From assembly GCF_041200175.1 (NCBI RefSeq), contig NZ_CP165727.1, forward strand, positions 1,922,001 to 1,986,000: a stretch of DNA of 64,000 nt. The letters run 5' to 3'. Shown here one piece after another: positions 56,976-64,000 of the stretch. Each line of letters opens with the position of its first letter. Within the stretch, counting starts at the first letter, position 1. The notes under the pieces were generated by a model. It did not search any database. It had not been told where the DNA came from and saw nothing but the letters and a program-made list of their open reading frames with translations. This stretch comes from Streptomyces sp. R33. Lineage in GTDB: Bacteria > Actinomycetota > Actinomycetes > Streptomycetales > Streptomycetaceae. A program made the position numbers and the translations under genes.

Positions 56976-59048
56976 TCACACCCCCGCCGGGGCCTTCCGC
57001 GCGAAGTGGCCCTCGCGCAGGTCCTCGGCCAGCAGCCGCTTCGCGATCGCGTCGGCCGCCGCCCGCAGTTCCTCGCTCCGCGGGCGGCCGCGGTCCTTCT
57101 CCAGCTGGTCGCCGAGCCAGTCGCCCCACGCCTTGGAGATGGTCGCCGCCTCCCGCTCCCCCGCCGCCGTGAGCGTGAAGAAGGTGCCCTCGCGGGTCAG
57201 GTAGCCCTCCTCGATCATCCGGTCGAAGACGGGCAGCAGGACCTCCGGCGGCACCGAGCGGCGCGAGGCGACGAGCCCGAGGCTGGCGTGCCCGACGGTG
57301 CGGGTCATGAGCTCCACCTGCATCACCGCCCAGGCACCCGCCACGTCCAGCCGGGTGTCCGAGGCGTTCACGATCGCCCGCGCCGTCTCCGGGCCCATGT
57401 TCCGGACGAGTTTGCCGACCGCCAGCTCCAGCAGTTTGGCCGAGTCGCCGGAGGCCGTGGCCGGTGAGGCGAAGCCGTCGCCCATGTCCGTGGACGCCGC
57501 GCGGACGGTGTCGCGCAGCCGGACCTGTTTGAGGAAGAGCGCGACGACGAAGCCGATCCCGGCCACCGGCACGGTCCACAGGAACACCGTGTGCAGCGTC
57601 TGCGCGTACGCCTCGACGATCGGCCCGGCCGCCGCCGGGTCGAGCCCGTGGACGCCCTTGGGGCTCTGGGCCGCCTCCGCCAGCTGCGCCGGATCGCCCC
57701 CGGTGGCACGGGCGGCCTCGGCGACGGCCTTCTCCAGTTCGGGGCCCAGGGTGTTGGCGTAGATCGTGCCGAAGACGGCGGTGCCGAACGAGCTGCCGAG
57801 CGTACGGAAGAACGTGACGCCCGAGGTGGCGGTGCCGAGGTCGGCGTAGTCCACGGTGTTCTGGACGGCGATCGTGAGGACCTGCATGCACAGGCCGATC
57901 CCGGTGCCGAGCACGAACATGTACAGGGATTCCAGCCAGGCCCCGGTCTGCGGACCCATCCGGGACAGCAGGTAGAGGCCGATCCCCATCACCAGGCAGC
58001 CCACGATGGGGAAGATCCGGTACCGCCCGGTCTTGCTGGTGACGTTGCCGCTGAAGACGGACGCGATCAGCAGGCCGATCACCAGCGGCAGGGTCCGTAC
58101 GCCCGAGACCGTGGCCGAATCCCCGTCCACGAACTGCAGGTACGTCGGCAGGAACGTCATCGCGCCGAGCATCGCGAAGCCGACCACGAAGCTGAGCACC
58201 GAGCAGACCGTGAAGACCGGGTTCCGGAACAGCCGCATCGGCAGCATCGGTTCCGCCGCCCGCGTCTCGGCCAGGCAGAACAGGGCCAGGGCCAGCACGC
58301 CGAGCACGAAGAGCCCGATGATCGTCGCGGAGCCCCAGGCGTACTCGTTCCCGCCCCAGCTGGTGGCCAGGATCAGCGCGCTGGAGCCCACCGCGACCAG
58401 GGCGATGCCCAGGTAGTCGATGCGGGTCCCCCCGGCGGCCCGGACCGAGGGGATCGTCCGGGCCGCCGCGATCACGACCAGGATCGCGATCGGGACGTTC
58501 ACGTAGAACGCCCACCGCCAGGACAGGTGGTCGGTGAACAGGCCGCCGAGCAGGGGCCCGATGACGGTCGCGACCCCGAAGACGGCGCCGATCGCGCCCT
58601 GGTACTTGCCGCGTTCGCGCAAGGGGACCACGTCGGCGATCAGGGCCATGGAGGTGACCATGAGGCCGCCTGCGCCGACGCCCTGGACGCCCCGCCACAG
58701 GATCAGCAGGGACATGTTGCTCGCCAGGCCGCACAGGAACGAGCCGGTGATGAAGACGATCGCCGAGATCTGGAAGATCAGTTTCCGGCCGAAGAGGTCG
58801 CCGAACTTGCCCACGAGCACCGTCGCGACGGTCTCCGCGAGCAGGTACGAGGTCACCACCCACGACATGTGGTCCCCGCCGCCCAGATCCGCCACGATCG
58901 TGGGCAGAGCGGTGCCGACGATCGTCTGGTCGAGGGCCGCGAGCAGCACGCCCAGCATGATCGTGCCGAAGACGACGTTGCGCCGGCGCCGGTCGAGCTC
59001 AGGAGGCGCCGCGACTGCGGCGGAGGCTTCGGCGGGGGCAGTGGTCAC
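56976..59048 (-). CDS. MFS transporter (DHA2, 14 TM) with C-terminal MarR-like extension
   Basis: A drug-efflux-type transporter of 690 residues. The first ~510 have the 14-helix DHA2/EmrB layout: motif LDQTIVGTALPTIVADL in TM1, GKFGDLFGRK (motif A), RGVQGVGAGG (motif B) and VFGVATVIGPLLGGLF (motif C). A soluble C-terminal part (about 525-690) follows that is not part of the MFS fold. It includes ELMTRTVGHASLGLV and LPVFDRMIEEGYLTREGTFFTLTAAGEREAATISKAW, which looks like a winged-helix (MarR-like) unit. GTG 59048 is the preferred start; several in-frame upstream starts exist. It converges on the Cys-rich gene. Confidence 0.9.
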   Translation of the reverse strand: MTTAPAEASAAVAAPPELDRRRRNVVFGTIMLGVLLAALDQTIVGTALPTIVADLGGGDHMSWVVTSYLLAETVATVLVGKFGDLFGRKLIFQISAIVFITGSFLCGLASNMSLLILWRGVQGVGAGGLMVTSMALIADVVPLRERGKYQGAIGAVFGVATVIGPLLGGLFTDHLSWRWAFYVNVPIAILVVIAAARTIPSVRAAGGTRIDYLGIALVAVGSSALILATSWGGNEYAWGSATIIGLFVLGVLALALFCLAETRAAEPMLPMRLFRNPVFTVCSVLSFVVGFAMLGAMTFLPTYLQFVDGDSATVSGVRTLPLVIGLLIASVFSGNVTSKTGRYRIFPIVGCLVMGIGLYLLSRMGPQTGAWLESLYMFVLGTGIGLCMQVLTIAVQNTVDYADLGTATSGVTFFRTLGSSFGTAVFGTIYANTLGPELEKAVAEAARATGGDPAQLAEAAQSPKGVHGLDPAAAGPIVEAYAQTLHTVFLWTVPVAGIGFVVALFLKQVRLRDTVRAASTDMGDGFASPATASGDSAKLLELAVGKLVRNMGPETARAIVNASDTRLDVAGAWAVMQVELMTRTVGHASLGLVASRRSVPPEVLLPVFDRMIEEGYLTREGTFFTLTAAGEREAATISKAWGDWLGDQLEKDRGRPRSEELRAAADAIAKRLLAEDLREGHFARKAPAGV

Positions 59049-59132
59049 ATCTCGCACTCTCACAGCGCCCCCACCCGCCCGCATGCGCACTGGGCCGTAC
59101 GGGGGACCTCCGGCGCGCTCCCGAACGCGGGA

Positions 59133-60488
59133 TCAGCGCAGGTAGGAGAGCCCCGGGTGCTCCGCCGCGTAGCCGTCCAGGAGCCGGCGCGCCACCCCGA
59201 CCGAGTCCACCAGCGGGTGCAGCGCGAAGGCCTTGACGGCCTCGGCCCGGGAGCCGCTCGCGGCGGCCGCGAGGACCTCCCGCTCGACCGCCTTGACCGA
59301 GGTCACCAGGCCCACCGCGTGCAGCGGCAGCGGGTCCACGGCCACCGGGTGGGCGCCGTTCGCGTCGACCAGGCAGGGCACCTCGATGACCGCCTGCGCG
59401 TCGAGCACGGACAGGGTCGAGCGGTTGCGGACGTTGAGGATCAGCGTGGCCCGCTCGTCCCGGGCGATGGCCCGCATGAGCGCGAGCGCGACCTTCTCGT
59501 ACCCGCCGGACTCCAGATCGCTCTCGTCGCGCTCGCCCGTGCCCGCCGCCTCGCGGTTCTCGGCCATGTACGTGGCTTCCCGCTCGGCCCTGGTCCGGTC
59601 CCAGGCGGCCAGCGCCGCCCCGGCCGGCCGGTCCGCGCGGCCCGCCTCGGCGTAGAAGCCGCGCTGCTGGTCGCGCAGGAACGCGCCGCGGGTCTGCTGG
59701 GCCTCCGTGTACGCCCGTACTGTGTCACGGTTGAAGTAGTAGTAGTGCAGGTACTCGTTGGGGATCGCGCCGAGCGAGCGCAGCCACTCGGCCCCGAACA
59801 GCCGGCCCTCCTCGAAGGACTCCAGCGCCCCGGTGTCGGCCAGCAGCCGGGGCAGCTCGTCACGGCCGCCGATGCGCAGTCCGCGGAGCCAGCCCAGGTG
59901 GTTGAGGCCGACGTAGTCGATCCAGGCGTCCTCGGGGCGGGCGCCGAGCAGCCGGGCGACGCGCCGGCCGAGCCCCACCGGGGAGTCGCAGATCCCGATC
60001 ACCCGGTCGCCGAGCTCCTCGGCCATGGCCTCGGTGACCAGCCCCGCCGGGTTGGTGAAGTTGATGACCCAGGCCTCGGGGGCGCTGCGGGCGATCCTGC
60101 GGGCGATCTCCCGGGCGACCGGTACCGTCCGCAGGCCGTACGCGATCCCGCCCGCGCCGACCGTCTCCTGGCCCAGCACGCCCTCGGCCAGGGCGACCCG
60201 CTCGTCCGCGGCGCGCCCCTCGAGGCCGCCGACGCGGATGGCGGAGAAGACGAAGTCGGCCCCGCGCAGGGCCTCGTCGAGGTCCCCGGTGGCGGTGACG
60301 GCCGGGGCGTCGGGCGCTCCGGTGGCGGCCGCCTGGTCGGCGAGCACCCGGGCCATGGCGCCGAGCCGGGAGGGGTCCTCGTCGTACAGCGTCACCTGGG
60401 TGACCCGGCCCTCGGCGTGGTCGCCGAGCAGTGCACCGTAAACGAGCGGCACCCGGAATCCGCCCCCGCCGAGGATGGTCAGCCGCAC
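59133..60488 (-). CDS. Family 4 glycoside hydrolase (6-phospho-beta-glucosidase type)
   Basis: An NAD- and metal-dependent GH4 enzyme of 451 residues. It has the N-terminal nucleotide-binding strand RLTILGGGGFRVPLVYGAL, VNFTNPAGLVTEAMA, the Cys/His metal region VIGICDSPVGLGRRVARLLG and VGLNHLGWLRGL, and ends at HPGLSYLR. GH4 enzymes cleave phosphorylated disaccharides by an oxidation/elimination route; 6-phospho-beta-glucosides are the usual annotation, but no PTS or sugar transporter is nearby. GTG 60488 is preceded by GGTAGGGC. It lies between the MFS gene and an XRE regulator, all on the minus strand. Confidence 0.9.
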   Translation of the reverse strand: MRLTILGGGGFRVPLVYGALLGDHAEGRVTQVTLYDEDPSRLGAMARVLADQAAATGAPDAPAVTATGDLDEALRGADFVFSAIRVGGLEGRAADERVALAEGVLGQETVGAGGIAYGLRTVPVAREIARRIARSAPEAWVINFTNPAGLVTEAMAEELGDRVIGICDSPVGLGRRVARLLGARPEDAWIDYVGLNHLGWLRGLRIGGRDELPRLLADTGALESFEEGRLFGAEWLRSLGAIPNEYLHYYYFNRDTVRAYTEAQQTRGAFLRDQQRGFYAEAGRADRPAGAALAAWDRTRAEREATYMAENREAAGTGERDESDLESGGYEKVALALMRAIARDERATLILNVRNRSTLSVLDAQAVIEVPCLVDANGAHPVAVDPLPLHAVGLVTSVKAVEREVLAAAASGSRAEAVKAFALHPLVDSVGVARRLLDGYAAEHPGLSYLR

Positions 60489-60609
60489 GCCCTACCGCCC
60501 TTCACCCGTGCCACGATCGGTGCCACGATCCGTGGCATCCGCTCCGCGACACGTGATCGACACCTGTTGGAGGGCTCCAGTGTCCCCTGCCGGGCGGCGC
60601 GGCGGGGGC

Positions 60610-61662
60610 TCAGTCCTCCAGCGACGGGACGGCGCGCAGCCGGGGCCCCTGGTGGAGCGGGGCGGCGGCGCCCGGGACCGGGCCCGCCGCGGCGCCCTGC
60701 GGCGCCGACAGGATCATGGTGATCCGGGTGAGGCCCATCCCGTCGAGCATCCGGCTGGATTCGGCCACGAGCCGGCAGCGTACGTGCCCCCAGCGCGGGT
60801 CCCAGTGGCGCACGGTCCGTACGGCCCCGTCGCGCTCGGCGGCGTCGGCCCCGTGGGTGCTCAGCCAGTGCGGCACCCCGTAGCGGTAGGCCGCTTCCAT
60901 GAACGGGTCGCGGGCCACCTCCTGGCGGATGCTGCTCAGGCCCTCGTCCTCCGGAGCGGCGGCGAGCGCGTTCGCGAACTGGGCCAGCAGCGGGACGCAC
61001 CAGGCGGGTTCGTGGTCCTCCAGCACGGCTGCGGCGTCCGGGTGGAACAGCACGAAGCGCAGGAAGTTGTCGTCCGGCAGGGCGGTCGGGTGGGGGCGCA
61101 CCGACTGGAAGAGCTTGTCGAACGCCGAGTTGGTGAGCGCCACGTCCCAGCGGTGGTCCACCAGGAAGCTCGGGTAGGGCACGGCTTCCATGAGGGCCGC
61201 GTAGTCGCACAGGTAGTCGCGCTGGGCGGGGTCCTGGGGCAGCCGGCTCTCCTCGGCCGCCCGCCAGGTCGGCGGCGGGTCGCGGTCGACCATGACGCGG
61301 AAGAGCCAGAAGCACTGCCGCTCGCTCATCTCCAAGGCCTCGGCCAGGGCGAGCAGTTTACGGTCCGTCCACTCCTTGACCAGGCCGCGCTCCCAGTTGC
61401 CGTAGGCGCGGACGCTGATACGGAGCCGGGCGGCGAGGTCTTCCTGGCTCAGGCCGAGCTCCTCGCGCCGCTGGCGCAAAATCTCCTTGCGTCGCTCCGA
61501 CCGCACTGCGCCGCGTGCGGACTCCTCGCCCGCCAGGCGCTCCTCACCGGCTCGGGCGAGGCCATCGGACGGGCCCACCGCTGCGAGATGTGGCACCGAG
61601 AGCTCCCCCTCTTCACGGTCTGGATCTTCAATTGCCTGTGGCGATCCTGCTACCGACTTCAT
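60610..61662 (-). CDS. XRE family regulator with MmyB-like ligand-binding domain
   Basis: A 350-residue regulator. The HTH is at about 55-115 (KEILRQRREELGLSQEDLAARLRISVRAYGNWERG). A C-terminal MmyB-type PAS-like domain follows (about 145-300: YPSFLVDHRWDVALTNSAFDKLF, NFLRFVLFHPDAAAVLEDHE), a fold that binds fatty-acid-like ligands in related proteins. The first ~50 residues are polar and may not be translated: ATG 61662 is given but the start is uncertain (ATG 61707 is a weak alternative). It is divergent from the XRE gene of the ImmA/MAB_1171c unit, with a 14-bp perfect palindrome in between. Confidence 0.85.
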   Translation of the reverse strand: MKSVAGSPQAIEDPDREEGELSVPHLAAVGPSDGLARAGEERLAGEESARGAVRSERRKEILRQRREELGLSQEDLAARLRISVRAYGNWERGLVKEWTDRKLLALAEALEMSERQCFWLFRVMVDRDPPPTWRAAEESRLPQDPAQRDYLCDYAALMEAVPYPSFLVDHRWDVALTNSAFDKLFQSVRPHPTALPDDNFLRFVLFHPDAAAVLEDHEPAWCVPLLAQFANALAAAPEDEGLSSIRQEVARDPFMEAAYRYGVPHWLSTHGADAAERDGAVRTVRHWDPRWGHVRCRLVAESSRMLDGMGLTRITMILSAPQGAAAGPVPGAAAPLHQGPRLRAVPSLED

Positions 61663-61711
61663 TCGAGTGTCAACTATCGTGGCAATTCCAGCCTCTTGAC
61701 AGCTCATTCCC

Positions 61712-61725
61712 GCCACAGCTGTGGC
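61712..61725. promoter_or_regulatory. Perfect palindrome between two divergent XRE regulators
   Basis: GCCACAGCTGTGGC is a 14-bp perfect dyad, about 50 bp from one start and 90 bp from the other. Flanking half-sites TGGCAA occur at 61679-61684 and 61722-61727. TAGATT (61755-61760), ahead of the XRE gene at 61815, is a possible -10 box. It is a likely operator for one of the two regulators. Confidence 0.6.
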
Positions 61726-61814
61726 AAGTTCTGGCCCTGCGGCGGCTCCTCGGCTAGATTCCAAAAGCCGACCATGTGCCCGCACCGACCCGCCGCGATC
61801 TAGGAGAACCACTG

Positions 61815-62480
61815 GTGACAGACGGCTTCCCGGCTCCCGTCGCAGTGGCCAACGCGCCCCTGGCAGCCACCGTCACGCGCGTCGCCGAACTCGCGGGCAA
61901 GATGGGCCGTGACCTCAACAAGGTCTTCGATCTTCGCCGCCTCTCGGAGGCCTCCGGCGTCCCCGCCGACGTGGTCAGGACCCTGCTGGACGGCCGTCCC
62001 GCCGGCGAGCCCTGCCTGCAGACCCGCTTCCTCCAGCGCCTCGACCTGCTCCGGCGCACCCGGCTGAAACCCAACGGACGCCGCTACACGCAGCAGGAGA
62101 TCGCGGACGGCGCCGGCATGTCCCGGCAGCAGGCCGGCGCCCTGATCAACGGTGACCGCAGGCCCACCATGGAGCACTGCGACGCGATCCAGCGCTTCTT
62201 CGGCGTCCACGCCGGGTTCCTCACCGCGCACGACGCCGACGCCCTCACCGACGCGCTCCAGCGCACCGAGCAGCAGCTGCTCCAGGACTACGCGGGCCGT
62301 GCTCGCGAAACCGTACCCGCCCCGGCGGCTTCGACCGGCGATCCACTGGCAAGACTCCTTCAGAACCACGGCGTCCGGGGCATCGCCTGGCGCGCCGCCC
62401 AACTGCCCAGCGACAAGCACCGGGACAAGGTGACCGAATGGCTGGACATGCTTCTCGAAAGCGTCAAACCGAATGAATGA
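61815..62480 (+). CDS. XRE family regulator of the ImmA/MAB_1171c unit
   Basis: A 221-residue protein. The HTH is at about 75-125 (RRYTQQEIADGAGMSRQQAGALINGDRRPTMEHCDAIQRFFGV), after an N-terminal region that itself resembles a degenerate HTH (VTRVAELAGKMGRDLNKVFDLRRLSEASGV). GTG 61815 has AGGAG 8 nt upstream. It starts a three-gene unit, with ImmA/IrrE-like gene (67-bp gap) and membrane gene downstream, so it may be the substrate of the ImmA-type protease. It is divergent from the MmyB-type XRE gene. Confidence 0.88.
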   Translation: MTDGFPAPVAVANAPLAATVTRVAELAGKMGRDLNKVFDLRRLSEASGVPADVVRTLLDGRPAGEPCLQTRFLQRLDLLRRTRLKPNGRRYTQQEIADGAGMSRQQAGALINGDRRPTMEHCDAIQRFFGVHAGFLTAHDADALTDALQRTEQQLLQDYAGRARETVPAPAASTGDPLARLLQNHGVRGIAWRAAQLPSDKHRDKVTEWLDMLLESVKPNE

Positions 62481-62547
62481 TGACCCAGTCGAGAGTCTGG
62501 GTCTGATCCTTGAGTCCTGATCCGGATCCGCGCCGACGGGGAGAACG

Positions 62548-63105
62548 GTGAGCATAGGCAGAGAGCAGCGCCGGTTGTGCGGCGAACTGGTGGCCGGGCT
62601 CCGGCTGACCGCGCCCGTGGAACCCGTGGACCTCTACGCCGCCCTCTGCGAGGGCATGAGCCGGCACCGCGGCCGCCGGGTGGACTTCCGGATGGCCTCG
62701 TTCCCGCCGGGGACGGCCAGCGGCCTGTGGCTCGACATGGCGGACCGCGATCTGGTGGTCATCGAGGAACGCACCGCACCGGACCACCAGCTGGTCATCC
62801 TGGGCCACGAGCTGTGGCACATGAAGGCCGGCCACTGCAGCCACCACGTCGACGGAGCCGCCGTCGCCGCCCGGCTGCTGAGCGACGGGGCCGACCTCGG
62901 GGAGACGGTCCGGCGCGTCGCCGCGCGCACGCGCGCCGACGTCTCGGAGGAGACCGAGGCGGAGACGTTCGGTTTACTGCTGGGCAGCCGCTGTCGGACC
63001 TGGCTCGCCGGTTCCGCGAGCCATCGGGCGCCCGCACAGCGTGACCAGTTGGCGGGCCGCATCGAGGCCTCGCTCGGATACCGGGGGCACAGGAACGACC
63101 GTTGA
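62548..63105 (+). CDS. ImmA/IrrE family metallopeptidase-like protein (second copy)
   Basis: A 185-residue paralogue of the protein at 10401-10904. It has the zinc motif HELWH (87-91) followed by KAGHCSHH, and shares the GLW, E-x2-T-x-P-x-H and RGR landmarks; the C-terminal ~80 residues carry extra helices (RRVAARTRADVSEETEAETFGLLLGSR). GTG 62548 has GGGGAG 4 nt upstream. Its stop overlaps the start of the downstream membrane gene (TTGA). ImmA-type proteases cleave XRE repressors, and here a XRE gene lies directly upstream; cleavage of that protein is inferred. Confidence 0.85.
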   Translation: MSIGREQRRLCGELVAGLRLTAPVEPVDLYAALCEGMSRHRGRRVDFRMASFPPGTASGLWLDMADRDLVVIEERTAPDHQLVILGHELWHMKAGHCSHHVDGAAVAARLLSDGADLGETVRRVAARTRADVSEETEAETFGLLLGSRCRTWLAGSASHRAPAQRDQLAGRIEASLGYRGHRNDR

Positions 63106-64000
63106 ACGGCCAGGACTACTACATACCGGCAGCCGCCCTGGCGGTCTCACTCGCCTTCAAGCTGCCGGCGCTGCGGCACAACTGGCGCGACCCGCTTCTG
63201 CGGTCGGTCTGTGCCCTGCTGATCCTGGCCGGATCGGTGTTCACCTTCGCCGCTCCGCCCACCATCGAGGCGGTCAACCGCTGGACCGGCGTCGCCAACT
63301 TCTCCGCACCGCTCGTCTACTGCCTGATCACCCTGTTCAGCGCCGCCTGCCTGGTGCTGATCGTGAACTGGCGCGGCGGCCCGGCCGAAGTGACCCGGCG
63401 CATCTCGCGCCGCTGGATGCTCGGCTACGCCGCGGTCGTCGTGGTGCTGGTGGTGCTCTTCCTGCTCGGTGAGACCCCGGTCGAGCGGCTGCGCGACTTC
63501 GACACCTACTACGCCAACACCCCGTACATCCGGCAGATGATCGCCCTCTACCTGACGGCCCACCTCGTGGCGGCCGTCGTGATGGTGGCCATGTGCTGGC
63601 GCTGGTCCCTCCAGGTGCACGGCTGGCTGCGGATCGGCCTGATGATCATCGTCTCGGGCTACATCTTCAACCTCAGCTACGACGCCACCAAGATCTCCGC
63701 GGTCGTCGCCCGCTGGGCCGGCCACGACCTCGACGGCCTGAGCACCTTCATCGCCCCGCCGCTCGCCTCCATCGGCGCGCTGATCAGCGCGATCGGCTTC
63801 GTACTGCCCCTGCTGTGCCAGCGGCTCTCCGACAGCTGGCAGACCTGGACGACGTACCGGCGGCTCGGCGCGCTCTGGCACGAGGTGCAGATCGGCGCCC
63901 CCAGCGGCACGCCCTGCGTGCAGATGTCCTGGTGGGCCCCGGCCGAACTGCGGGTGATCCAGCGCGAGTCGGACATCCACGACGGATTCCTGCACCTCGG
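63102..64000 (+). CDS. MAB_1171c-type membrane protein (second copy, partial)
   Basis: About 300 residues are visible before the right window edge. It has about seven membrane segments (for example YYIPAAALAVSLAFKLPAL, VCALLILAGSVFTFAAPP, APLVYCLITLFSAACLVLIV, MLGYAAVVVVLVVLFLL, ALYLTAHLVAAVVMVAMCW), then the cytoplasmic part TTYRRLGALWHEVQI and RVIQRESDIHDGFLHL, equivalent to the first copy's LWPLWHDLV and VIETRDAILIL. The TTG start overlaps the ImmA stop (TTGA), with AGGA 7 nt upstream. It is paralogous to the 9215-10414 protein. The function is not established; the label transporter is only an annotation name. Confidence 0.85.
   Translation, partial: MNGQDYYIPAAALAVSLAFKLPALRHNWRDPLLRSVCALLILAGSVFTFAAPPTIEAVNRWTGVANFSAPLVYCLITLFSAACLVLIVNWRGGPAEVTRRISRRWMLGYAAVVVVLVVLFLLGETPVERLRDFDTYYANTPYIRQMIALYLTAHLVAAVVMVAMCWRWSLQVHGWLRIGLMIIVSGYIFNLSYDATKISAVVARWAGHDLDGLSTFIAPPLASIGALISAIGFVLPLLCQRLSDSWQTWTTYRRLGALWHEVQIGAPSGTPCVQMSWWAPAELRVIQRESDIHDGFLHL

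Overview
The window is chromosomal DNA of a high-GC actinobacterium, almost certainly a Streptomyces. The signs are third-position GC bias, many GTG/TTG starts, a WhiB-like and an SsgA-like developmental protein, XRE regulators of Streptomyces type, F420-type and MpaB-type enzymes, and TANNNT boxes 6-9 nt upstream of genes that lack a Shine-Dalgarno. From memory, the order idi ... SCO6745-like gene ... ssgD-like gene ... whiB-like gene resembles the S. coelicolor SCO67xx core region. I could not check this. I see no rRNA, tRNA, CRISPR array, prophage or large biosynthetic cluster.

Layout. 1-8.3 kb: a CDP-alcohol phosphotransferase running off the left edge, a GNAT enzyme, isopentenyl-diphosphate isomerase, an anti-sigma-type ATPase, a crotonase-fold protein lacking both usual glutamates, a GlxA/AraC regulator and DJ-1 enzyme separated by four 19-bp tandem repeats, and an ABC-F ATPase. 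8.3-16.6 kb: an SDR, a two-gene unit of ImmA/IrrE-like protein plus MAB_1171c-type membrane protein, a GAF membrane protein pair, Tex, an SCO6745-family protein and a small proline/glycine-containing protein. 16.8-27.9 kb: secreted M1 peptidase, MpaB-like oxygenase, secreted sphingomyelinase, acyl-CoA ligase with divergent MerR regulator, and a translationally coupled molybdenum hydroxylase operon (FAD subunit; fused Fe-S/Mo subunit; double ABM membrane protein).

27.9-37 kb: an intact IS701-family element (27949-29390, CTAG target duplication) sits exactly at the stop codon of the last gene of a five-gene lipid-degradation operon (CaiB/BaiF racemase, F420-type oxidoreductase, acyl-CoA dehydrogenase, thiolase, FadB). 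That operon has a clear promoter whose spacer holds a 12-bp palindrome resembling a KstR box. 37-45 kb: a secreted three-repeat protein, a saccharopine-dehydrogenase-like reductase, endonuclease V and YciI with back-to-back leaderless promoters, then two G-rich tracts (one telomere-like) and a 470-bp inverted-repeat pair surrounding a DoxX gene, followed by a GNAT and a secreted BNR/Ycf48-like protein.

45-64 kb: a two-cluster Fe-S protein, an SsgA-like cell-division regulator, a second ABC-F ATPase, an acyl-ACP desaturase with a double operator, a WhiB protein, a VOC protein, a divergent NHEJ polymerase/ligase pair, two flavoproteins, an XRE-cupin regulator, a Nudix enzyme, two small overlapping genes, an MFS exporter with a C-terminal regulatory-looking extension, a GH4 glycosidase, and two divergent XRE regulators. 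The second of these begins an XRE / ImmA-IrrE / MAB_1171c unit that runs off the right edge and is paralogous to the unit at 9.2-10.9 kb.

Most genes are chromosomal housekeeping or accessory functions. The least explained items are the inverted repeat around doxX, the paired ImmA/MAB_1171c units, the 19-bp repeats and the KstR-like operon control.
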